Both the position numbers and the translations under genes were made by a program. Below, in pieces: positions 1 to 5,170 of a stretch of 7,094 nucleotides of DNA. Position 1 is the stretch's first letter, and each line of letters begins with the position of its first letter. The notes under the pieces are model-generated. The model worked only from the letters and a program-made list of their open reading frames with translations. It was not told where the DNA came from and made no database searches. This stretch comes from Candidatus Woesearchaeota archaeon CG08_land_8_20_14_0_20_47_9 (GTDB lineage Archaea > Nanobdellota > Nanobdellia > Woesearchaeales > CG1-02-47-18), in NCBI GenBank assembly GCA_002763335.1, contig PEYS01000036.1, positions 1-7,094 on the forward strand. The letters run 5' to 3'.

Positions 1-35
1 GACCAGTGTAAAGTTACGCTTGTAAGCTCATGCAA

Positions 36-47
36 AACATTTATATA
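36..47 (+). promoter_or_regulatory. TATA-box promoter upstream of candidate ncRNA
   Basis: An exact archaeal box A, TTTATATA, lies at 40-47, preceded by an A-rich stretch (AAAAC, 34-38) that could serve as a BRE. Archaeal transcription usually starts about 23-25 nt after the end of this box, which predicts a start near 67-72. That is the 5' end of a nested inverted-repeat structure described separately. No open reading frame begins within 200 nt downstream, so the box more likely drives a non-coding RNA or a long leader than a nearby gene. Confidence 0.5.
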
Positions 48-66
48 CTACTTTAGAGAACTAACA

Positions 67-200
67 GGGTGTTGGATTGGTAAAAAAAATCGCCTGCTCG
101 GGGCTATCAAACGCTTAGTCGGGGCTTTACGCCCCTCGCTTTGACACGGCGAATTTTTAGACTCAATTTTCGCCCTAAAGGCGGGGCAACACCCACAAAC
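67..200 (+). ncRNA. candidate structured non-coding RNA (unknown family)
   Basis: This gene-free stretch folds into a nested set of stems. P1 is 67-74 with 187-194 (GGGTGTTG/CAACACCC, 8 bp). P2 is 84-94 with 148-158 (10 bp and one A.A mismatch). P2 carries an inner arm, 107-113 with 137-144 (one bulge), capped by hairpin 121-125/131-135 (GGGGC/GCCCC, loop TTTAC). P3 is a small hairpin, 171-174/180-183. Together they make a three-way junction closed by P1. A perfect TATA box sits the right distance upstream to start at about 67-72. Directly 3' of P1 come ACA (195-197), three nucleotides and TTTT (201-204), which recalls the 3' end of H/ACA guide RNAs plus a T-rich terminator. The spacing between P1 and P2 does not fit a standard pseudouridylation pocket, so I do not assign the H/ACA family. 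It could instead be the leader of the gene at 286 or a repeat element. Confidence 0.4.
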
Positions 201-214
201 TTTTGAGTGTTTAC

Positions 215-235
215 GGGGGAAATATTTAAATATAA
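215..235 (+). promoter_or_regulatory. BRE/TATA promoter of the surface-protein gene
   Basis: TTTAAATA at 225-232 is a good archaeal box A inside an AT-only run (221-235), with a purine-rich BRE-like GGGGGAAA (215-222) just before it. The expected start is near 255-258, giving a leader of about 30 nt. The Shine-Dalgarno GGAGG at 275-279 then sits 6 nt before the ATG at 286. The box, the leader length and the ribosome site agree, so this is probably the working promoter of the gene at 286. Confidence 0.65.
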
Positions 236-285
236 GTTGTTACTCCAAAGTAGCAATTTCATTATGAAGTTATCGGAGGGTTAAA

Positions 286-2196
286 ATGAAAAAGGCTTTG
301 TTTATGATGTTTGTGTCATGCGTTCTGCTTATTGTAGCTGCAGGGCTTGCGGCAGCAGCCCTGAGTGTTAGCACAGCTGAGGTTTCTCCGGGTGTGCCTA
401 CAACGATCAATACGCTGCAGTGCAGCTTCAGTGTCAGCTACACTGGCTCAGGCACCCTTAACGCAACAGTGAGCTGGGTAAAAAACGGGGCAGCCTGGAC
501 AGATGATGTTGAAACGATAAGCAGCATCGTGGCAGGCACGAACATCTCCACCACAAGCCTAGGAAATATCGAGCCGTCAAAGACAACAAAGAACGACAAG
601 TGGGCATGCAAGGTAAATGTAACAGACGGCACAGCCACTGCAAACAAGACCTCAACTGAAGTCACAATAATAAATTCCCCGCCAACTGACCCTTATGTCA
701 CGCTCTCACCACAGACTGTTTACGCAGACACCCTGCTTGTGTGCACAGCAACCGGCTCAACTGACGCTGATGGCGACACTATCTCTCTCGAATACAAGTT
801 CATAGGGAGCTCTGGCACGCTAAGGGACTGGAGCAGTATCGGCACATACCAGTGCAGTCTGGCAACATGCCCTGTGGGCACAACTGTAAAATGCGCTGCA
901 CAGGCCAGGACAAATGATGCGAACAGCGCTGAGAAAACCGCTGAGAAGATTGTTCAGAACAAGCCTCCACAGATAACCTCAACGCCAATAACATCTGTCT
1001 ACACAAATGTTGAGTATTACTATGATGTGGAGGCAACAGACCTGGAAAGCGATACAATCACATACTCTCTTGTAAGCAGCCCAACAGGCATGATAATTGA
1101 TGTTAACTCAGGCGAGATCAGATGGACCCCCACAAGCAAGGGCACAAGAGCCATAACAGTCAGGGCAAGCGATGCACTCGGCTACTCTGAACAGAGCTAT
1201 AGTCTTGTGGTAAAAACCCAGGAGAAGCTCTCTATTGAGGATGTTGAGGTAACTGTTGATGGCTCTACAGACAGGACACTTGCAGATGGCGACACAATAA
1301 GTGAGGAGGCAAGGCCTGAGAGTGAGATTAAGGTGGATATCGAGCTCGGAAACATGTACACTGATGATGAGGATCTTGATATTGAGGACATAAAAATCTA
1401 CGTGATAGTACGTGATATTGACGACGGTGATGATCTTGAGAGCGATGAGGAAGAGATCAGCAGGATAAAACCTGAGAGGACTGCGAAAAAGACAATAGAG
1501 TTCACGCTCCCCCTTGAGGTTGAGGAGGGAACATATGATTTTGAGATACATGCTGAGGGCGAGGATGAAGATGGGAATGAGCAGGAGGCTGTCATGATCC
1601 TGCACCTGGAGGTTGAGAAGAAGGATCATGACGTAAGGATCTATAAGGCTAACCTTCAGCCCGAGACAGTGAGCTGTGACAGGCTAGCGCAGCTTGACCT
1701 CAAAATAGTAAACATGGGGGCAGATACTGAGGATGAGGTTGTGGTTACAGTGCAGAGCTCGCAGCTCGGTATTAACAAGATGGAGAAGTTCGAGCTCTCA
1801 GACAGCCTAGCTGACAGTGACAGCAAGTTCTCGCGCACATACTCATTTGACATATCAGATGATGTGATCGCAGGAACATACCAGATTGTTATAAAGACCT
1901 ACTATGATGAGGACAGGTTGAGCGACTATAAAACCATTAATCTTAAGGTTGAGGACTGCAGTAAGCAGAAGCCAATAACACCAACCACGCCAACTGAGCC
2001 AACAACACCCACCAACCAGAGCGTGATTGTGATACAGCCTCCTCCATCAACAGGGCAGGTCATTGCAGGGCCTGTGGGGGCTGGCGCTAAAAAATTTGAA
2101 ACAAGCACCCTCCTCTTGATAGGGGCTAACGCCCTGCTCCTGATCATTCTGATCATTGTCTTAGCCAGGGTGTTTGCAAGGGGAGGTAGGGGGTAA
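286..2196 (+). CDS. secreted, membrane-anchored surface protein with Ig-like, cadherin-like and CARDB-like domains
   Basis: The 636-residue protein starts at an ATG 6 nt after GGAGG. Residues 1-25 form a signal peptide: KK, then a hydrophobic core ending in a run of alanines. Two Ig-like beta domains follow (about 26-130 with C46/C108, and 131-225 with C153/C203 and C190/C195). Next is a cadherin/He_PIG-type domain (about 226-310, with D-SGEIRWTP-like features). An unusually Asp/Glu-rich beta-domain spans about 314-445. A CARDB-like domain (about 448-557) is bracketed by C464 and C558. A Pro/Thr linker (about 562-590) leads to a single transmembrane helix (about 605-627) and a short basic tail. 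N-X-S/T sequons occur at N59, N86, N111, N120 and N577. The layout fits an extracellular protein tethered by its C-terminus, perhaps an S-layer or adhesion component; similar proteins are common in DPANN archaea. The ligand and true role are unknown. It has its own promoter and is separate from the ribosomal operon. Confidence 0.85.
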   Translation: MKKALFMMFVSCVLLIVAAGLAAAALSVSTAEVSPGVPTTINTLQCSFSVSYTGSGTLNATVSWVKNGAAWTDDVETISSIVAGTNISTTSLGNIEPSKTTKNDKWACKVNVTDGTATANKTSTEVTIINSPPTDPYVTLSPQTVYADTLLVCTATGSTDADGDTISLEYKFIGSSGTLRDWSSIGTYQCSLATCPVGTTVKCAAQARTNDANSAEKTAEKIVQNKPPQITSTPITSVYTNVEYYYDVEATDLESDTITYSLVSSPTGMIIDVNSGEIRWTPTSKGTRAITVRASDALGYSEQSYSLVVKTQEKLSIEDVEVTVDGSTDRTLADGDTISEEARPESEIKVDIELGNMYTDDEDLDIEDIKIYVIVRDIDDGDDLESDEEEISRIKPERTAKKTIEFTLPLEVEEGTYDFEIHAEGEDEDGNEQEAVMILHLEVEKKDHDVRIYKANLQPETVSCDRLAQLDLKIVNMGADTEDEVVVTVQSSQLGINKMEKFELSDSLADSDSKFSRTYSFDISDDVIAGTYQIVIKTYYDEDRLSDYKTINLKVEDCSKQKPITPTTPTEPTTPTNQSVIVIQPPPSTGQVIAGPVGAGAKKFETSTLLLIGANALLLIILIIVLARVFARGGRG

Positions 2197-2204
2197 ATTC
2201 GTAA

Positions 2205-2214
2205 CTTATTTATA
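2205..2214 (+). promoter_or_regulatory. TATA promoter of the ribosomal/RNA polymerase operon
   Basis: CTTATTTATA at 2205-2214 contains an archaeal box A and begins only 9 nt after the stop of the surface-protein gene. It predicts a start near 2237-2240 and a leader of about 65-70 nt before the S13 start. The leader holds an imperfect direct repeat (TTGAG...TTAGGG at 2264-2279 and 2280-2299) but no open reading frame and no convincing stem. It is the only good TATA box directly upstream of the cluster. Confidence 0.55.
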
Positions 2215-2306
2215 GTATGCCTTAAACCTGCCTTGCAGCGATATGTAAAAGCCCGAGTTCAGCTTGAGCGCCGTTAGGGTTGAGAGCTAGTTCTTAGGGC
2301 ACACAA

Positions 2307-2813
2307 ATGGTGCTGATTATGGAAGCAGATGATAAGAATTTCAGACACCTCATCAGGGTTGCAAATACTGACCTTAAGGGAGAGAAGAGCATCAGCAATG
2401 CCCTACACAAGATAAAGGGCATTGGGTTTGCAATAGCCAATCTTGTATGCAAGGAATCCGGAGTAGACCCAGCTAAAAAGGTAGGCCTGCTGTCTGATGA
2501 GGAGATAAAGAGGATTGATGAGGTAATTGCAAACATTGACCTCATTGCGCCGCCCTGGATCATGAACCGCAGGAAGGACCCTGCGGAAGGAAGGGACAGG
2601 CACCTCATAATATCTGATCTTAAATTCGCGGTTGAAAATGATGTAAGGATGATGAAGAAGATAAAGTGCTACAAGGGCATGAGACATGCATTCGGGCTTC
2701 CAGTGAGAGGGCAGCGTACACGCTCGAATTTCAGAAAGAACAAGGGCAGGGGCCCAGGCGTTCTAAAGAAGAAGGACGCAAAAGGCAGCAGAGTGCGGCA
2801 GAGTATAAGGTGA
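2307..2813 (+). CDS. rps13: 30S ribosomal protein S13 (uS13)
   Basis: uS13 sits at the top of the 30S head, contacting the P-site tRNA and the 50S bridge. The 168-residue product has the family hallmarks: FRHLIRVANTDL-like start (12-23), KIKGIG helix-two-turn-helix region (36-40), GLLSDEEI (60-67), and the Arg/Lys-rich motif YKGMRHAFGLPVRGQRTR at 122-139. A basic tail reaches RQSIR. The length suits archaeal S13, which is longer than the bacterial form. The start is uncertain. ATG 2307 has only a weak AGGG upstream; ATG 2319 (MEADDKNFRH) has GGTG 6 nt before it and would remove the atypical hydrophobic MVLI extension. It is the first gene of the operon, followed by S4 after 29 nt. A 14-nt tandem duplication covers the stop codon. 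Confidence 0.95.
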   Translation: MVLIMEADDKNFRHLIRVANTDLKGEKSISNALHKIKGIGFAIANLVCKESGVDPAKKVGLLSDEEIKRIDEVIANIDLIAPPWIMNRRKDPAEGRDRHLIISDLKFAVENDVRMMKKIKCYKGMRHAFGLPVRGQRTRSNFRKNKGRGPGVLKKKDAKGSRVRQSIR

Positions 2814-2828
2814 GGAGTATAAGGTAAG
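2801..2828 (+). repeat. 14-nt tandem duplication across the rps13 stop codon
   Basis: GAGTATAAGGTGAG (2801-2814) is followed at once by GAGTATAAGGTAAG (2815-2828), matching at 13 of 14 positions. The first copy contains the S13 TGA stop (2811-2813); in the second the matching G is A, so no TGA is present. The duplication lengthens the rps13-rps4 spacer and adds purine-rich, SD-like GGTAAGG upstream of rps4. Confidence 0.8.
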
Positions 2829-2842
2829 GTCGTGGTAACAAA

Positions 2843-3469
2843 ATGGGGGATCCAAGAAAAATCAAGAAGAAGTACTCAACCCCTATACACCCGTGGCAGA
2901 GGGCAAGGATAGAGGAAGAGGGGGTTATTATAAAGGATCATGGGCTGAAGAACAAAAAGGAGGTATGGATTCTCGAATCACGCCTTAGGAGGTTTAAGAG
3001 CCAGGCCAAACGCTTGATTGCTACGAGAACAGATCAGGCAAGGCATGAGGAGGGCTTGTTTCTTACAAAGCTGAAGACCCTTGGCCTTGTTGATGAGAAG
3101 GCCACTATAAGCAGCGTTCTGGACCTGGGCATTAAGGACGTGGCTGATCGCAGGCTGCAGACCTTTATCTGCAGGAAGGGACTTGCAAGGACAGTAAGAC
3201 AAGCCAGGCAGTTCATAACCCATAAACACATAATGGTCAACAGAAGGGTGGTTTCATCACCCTCATACATTGTCAGGAAGGCTGAGGAGGGGCTTATTGG
3301 CTTTAACCCAGGATCAGGGCTGACATCGCAGGATCACCCGGAGAGGGTGCCTGTCACAACCCGTAAGAGGGAGAAGAAAAAAAAGGATGGGCCAGGTAAG
3401 AAAAGGACGCAGAAAAGCAGCCAGAGAATGCCCGGGGGCAAGGTAGGCAAGGTTGAGGCACGGGAGTGA
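2843..3469 (+). CDS. rps4: 30S ribosomal protein S4 (uS4)
   Basis: uS4 is a primary 16S rRNA-binding protein that nucleates 30S body assembly. The product of 208 residues opens with the archaeal/eukaryotic signature MGDPRKIKKKYSTPIHPW (1-18). The S4 RNA-binding domain lies at about 104-145 (RLQTFICRKGLARTVRQARQ, then HIMVNRRVV and SYIV). Unlike bacterial S4 it lacks the N-terminal zinc knuckle, as expected for archaea. Residues 172-208 form a Lys/Arg/Gly-rich, probably disordered tail that makes it longer than many archaeal homologues as I know them. The ATG is preceded by a weak GTGGT (2832-2836). It lies between S13 and S11, the standard archaeal order. Confidence 0.95.
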   Translation: MGDPRKIKKKYSTPIHPWQRARIEEEGVIIKDHGLKNKKEVWILESRLRRFKSQAKRLIATRTDQARHEEGLFLTKLKTLGLVDEKATISSVLDLGIKDVADRRLQTFICRKGLARTVRQARQFITHKHIMVNRRVVSSPSYIVRKAEEGLIGFNPGSGLTSQDHPERVPVTTRKREKKKKDGPGKKRTQKSSQRMPGGKVGKVEARE

Positions 3470-3483
3470 TCCTTTTTCATCAT

Positions 3484-3489
3484 GAGGAG
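3484..3489 (+). promoter_or_regulatory. Shine-Dalgarno site deciding the rps11 start
   Basis: GAGGAG lies 4 nt before the ATG at 3494 and overlaps the upstream in-frame ATG at 3482. The 3482 codon has only a distant GGAG, inside the rps4 end, about 16 nt away. This favours initiation at 3494. Confidence 0.6.
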
Positions 3490-3493
3490 TAAA

Positions 3494-3895
3494 ATGCAGA
3501 GAAAAGACAATATCCGGTGGGGAATCGCACACATATTCGCATCGTATAACAACACGATTATTCATATAACCGACTTAACAGGGAGTGAGACAATAGCAAA
3601 GGCATCAGGAGGCATGGTGGTTAAGGCTGACCGCCTTGAGAGCTCACCAACAGCTGCCATGGCTGCTGCCAAGCGTGCAGCCGAGGATGCTATGGAAAAG
3701 GGCATAAATGCAATACACGTGAAGATAAGGGCCCCTGGTGGCCATAACGGCCCTTCTAACCCAGGGCCTGGAGCGCAGGCTGCTGTCCGCGCCCTTTCAA
3801 GAATGGGGCTTAAGATAGGCATTATTGAAGACGTTACCCCTCTGCCTCATGATGGCTGCAGGAAGAAGGGCGGGCGAAGGGGGAGGCGTGTATAA
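3494..3895 (+). CDS. rps11: 30S ribosomal protein S11 (uS11)
   Basis: uS11 forms part of the 30S platform next to the E site and the mRNA path. From ATG 3494 the protein has 133 residues, beginning MQRKDNIRWGIAHIFASYNN. The family features follow: the NNTIIHITDLTG strand-turn, a GGMVVKADR segment, an alanine-rich helix (AAMAAAKRAAEDA), and the very conserved C-terminus with GGHNGPSNPGPGAQAAVRAL, DVTPLPHDGCRKKGGRRGRR. The in-frame ATG at 3482 would add only MRSK; I prefer 3494 because GAGGAG lies just before it. The stop is 1 nt from the rpoD start, so the two genes are probably translationally coupled. Confidence 0.95.
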   Translation: MQRKDNIRWGIAHIFASYNNTIIHITDLTGSETIAKASGGMVVKADRLESSPTAAMAAAKRAAEDAMEKGINAIHVKIRAPGGHNGPSNPGPGAQAAVRALSRMGLKIGIIEDVTPLPHDGCRKKGGRRGRRV

Positions 3896-3896
3896 A

Positions 3897-4706
3897 ATGG
3901 ATGTAGAGGTTATCAGTGAGGACAAGAAGTCAGGGAGGCTTGTTTTTTACCTTAGCAATGCAAATCCTGCCCTGGCAAATACGATAAGGCGGAGCATAGT
4001 TGAGGAGGTTCCAGTCCTTGCCATTGAGGACATAGAATTCAGAAACAACAGCTCCGTATTATACGACGAGATTATAGCGCATCGCCTTGGCTTAATACCC
4101 CTAACCACTGATCTGGGCTCTTATGAACTGCCCTCTGAGTGCAAGTGCAACGGTGCAGGCTGTGCCCAGTGCCAGCTCAAGCTCACCCTAAAGGAGAAGG
4201 GGCCGTGCCTTGTGCTTGCCTCTGACATAAAGTCCAAGGACCCGAAGGTTAAGCCAGTCTACCCTGATATGCCTATTGTAAAGCTGCTTAAGGGGCAGAA
4301 GCTCGAGTTTGAGGCAACCGCTGTGTTAGGACAGGGCAAGGATCATGCAAAGTGGTCGCCTGGGCACGTGTACTACAAGCACAAGCCTAAGGTAGTGGTG
4401 TCATCAAAGGATTGCGAGGGCTGCGGCAGCTGCGTAAAGAGCTGCCCGAAGAATCTGCTATCTGTAGAGGGCTCAACAGCAAGGATTGACAAGGAACGCC
4501 TTATGGAATGCACACTCTGCGAGGCATGCACTGCTGCCTGCAAAAAGAATGCCTTAAAAATTGAGCCTGATGAGGGCTGCTTTATATTTTATATTGAGTC
4601 ATGGGGGCAGCTCAGCTGCAGGGAGATGGCAAGCACATCATGCGATAGGATCATAAAACTGCTCAGCGAGTTTGATAGTCAGCTCAAGAAAAGCGGGGGT
4701 GTCTGA
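3897..4706 (+). CDS. rpoD: DNA-directed RNA polymerase subunit D (Rpo3) with two 4Fe-4S motifs
   Basis: Subunit D is the archaeal counterpart of bacterial alpha and eukaryotic RPB3; it pairs with subunit L and seeds polymerase assembly. I place the start at ATG 3897, giving 269 residues, because homology begins at MDVEVI and GGAGG lies at 3882-3886. An upstream in-frame ATG (3825) would translate the end of S11 in another frame. The N-terminal dimerisation region has NANPALANTIRRSIVEEVPV and HRLGLIPL. CKCNGAGCAQC (C82, C84, C89, C92) is the cysteine cluster often seen in euryarchaeal-type RpoD. A ferredoxin-like insert carries two complete CxxCxxCxxxC motifs (C173/176/179/183 and C205/208/211/215), predicting two 4Fe-4S clusters. 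The C-terminal helix completes the dimerisation domain. The last four codons and the stop lie inside the 5' end of tRNA-Leu. Confidence 0.95.
   Translation: MDVEVISEDKKSGRLVFYLSNANPALANTIRRSIVEEVPVLAIEDIEFRNNSSVLYDEIIAHRLGLIPLTTDLGSYELPSECKCNGAGCAQCQLKLTLKEKGPCLVLASDIKSKDPKVKPVYPDMPIVKLLKGQKLEFEATAVLGQGKDHAKWSPGHVYYKHKPKVVVSSKDCEGCGSCVKSCPKNLLSVEGSTARIDKERLMECTLCEACTAACKKNALKIEPDEGCFIFYIESWGQLSCREMASTSCDRIIKLLSEFDSQLKKSGGV
4581..4595 (+). promoter_or_regulatory. possible internal TATA promoter inside rpoD
   Basis: TTTATATTTTATATT is a 15-nt AT-only run inside the rpoD coding sequence (encoding the FIFYI region) and contains TATA-like octamers. It predicts a start near 4612-4618, about 75-80 nt before tRNA-Leu. 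Such a promoter would let the tRNA and rpl18e-rpl13-rps9 be transcribed without an intact rpoD message. The codons also explain the AT content, so this is tentative. Confidence 0.3.
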
Positions 4707-4791
4707 GTCCGGTCAAAAGAGTACGGTTGAGGAGCTTGCTCAAAAGCCGTATGCCTTAGTGGCTGCGCGTGTTCAAATCACGTCCCCCGCA
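4693..4791 (+). tRNA. tRNA-Leu (anticodon GAG), intron-containing
   Basis: The cloverleaf is complete. The acceptor stem is GCGGGGG (4693-4699) with CCCCCGC (4784-4790), discriminator A at 4791. T8 G9 follow, then a 3-bp D stem (4702-4704/4718-4720) with G18G19 at 4711-4712. The anticodon stem is TACGG (4722-4726) with CCGTA (4747-4751). A leucine-type long variable arm has GCC/GGC (4753-4755/4761-4763) and loop TTAGT. The T stem is 4767-4771/4779-4783 with loop TTCAAAT. The anticodon region is 13 nt too long; removing the intron 4733-4745 gives the loop TTGAGGG with anticodon GAG (4729-4731). CCA is not encoded. tRNA-Leu between rpoD and rpl18e is a known archaeal arrangement (for example in Haloarcula). 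The first 14 nt overlap the end of rpoD. Confidence 0.93.
4733..4745 (+). other. 13-nt tRNA intron at position 37/38 with a bulge-helix-bulge
   Basis: The central 4-bp helix pairs T4727-A4743, T4728-A4742, G4729-C4741 and A4730-T4740. The two 3-nt bulges are GGA (4731-4733) and AAG (4744-4746). The intron tip is G(CTTG)C (4734-4739), which matches the stable CUUG tetraloop. Cutting after the second base of each bulge, the usual site for archaeal splicing endonuclease, removes 4733-4745. All 20 nt between the two anticodon-stem strands are accounted for. Confidence 0.85.
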
Positions 4792-4806
4792 TAAACTGAT
4801 GCCAAA

Positions 4807-5160
4807 ATGCGTACAAAAACAAATCCGCAGTTGAGAAGCCTGATCGAGGAGCTTAAAATGCAGGCCTCCAAGGGCAATAAGCTCTGGCGCAGGCTGGCAG
4901 AGGACCTTGAAAAGCCCTCAAGGCAGCGCAGGAATATTAATATATCCAGGATAAACCGCTATACGGATGAGGGCGAGGTGGTTGTTGTGCCAGGCAAGGT
5001 GCTTTCATGCGGAAACCTTGACCACAAGCTGACAATTGCCGCCTGGCAGTTCTCCCAGCAGGCGATGGAGAAGATAAGAAGCGCGAACTCCGAGGTTATA
5101 ACAATAAGTGCCCTCCTTGAGAAAAACCCTAAGGGCAAGGGCGTGAGGATAATAGGCTAG
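4807..5160 (+). CDS. rpl18e: 50S ribosomal protein L18e (eL18)
   Basis: eL18 is a large-subunit protein found in archaea and eukaryotes but not bacteria. The product has 117 residues, a usual archaeal length. It shows TNPQLRSLIEELK (5-17), LWRRLAEDLEKPSRQRRNIN (26-45), a VVVVPGKVLSCG segment (58-69), LDHKLTIAAWQFS (71-83) and a GKGVRIIG end, all typical of the family. The ATG lies 15 nt after the tRNA-Leu discriminator base, with no convincing Shine-Dalgarno (only ACTGATG nearby). RNase Z cleavage of the tRNA would leave this gene at the 5' end of an almost leaderless mRNA. L13 follows after 10 nt. Confidence 0.95.
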   Translation: MRTKTNPQLRSLIEELKMQASKGNKLWRRLAEDLEKPSRQRRNINISRINRYTDEGEVVVVPGKVLSCGNLDHKLTIAAWQFSQQAMEKIRSANSEVITISALLEKNPKGKGVRIIG

Positions 5161-5170
5161 GCTGATAACC

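Noticed and set aside
1..40. start of a divergent gene on the - strand at the left edge
   Set aside because: The ATG codons on - in this stretch meet a stop within the window (for example after ATG AGC TTA CAA GCG), so no frame can be supported.
195..200. H/ACA guide RNA assignment for 67-200 on the basis of ACA plus three nucleotides
   Set aside because: The 3' feature fits, but 28 nt with an extra hairpin separate the lower and upper stems on the 3' side. The usual 14-16 nt pocket-to-ACA geometry is therefore not met, and no clear K-turn was found. I kept it as an unknown RNA candidate.
1108..1629. 173-residue open frame on the - strand inside the surface-protein gene
   Set aside because: It is the mirror of a strongly acidic coding stretch, and its translation shows no recognisable domain. 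The + strand frame has a promoter, SD, signal peptide and domains.
3825..3896. N-terminal extension of rpoD from an upstream in-frame ATG
   Set aside because: It overlaps the end of rps11 in a different frame. RpoD homology starts at MDVEVI (3897), and an SD lies at 3882-3886.
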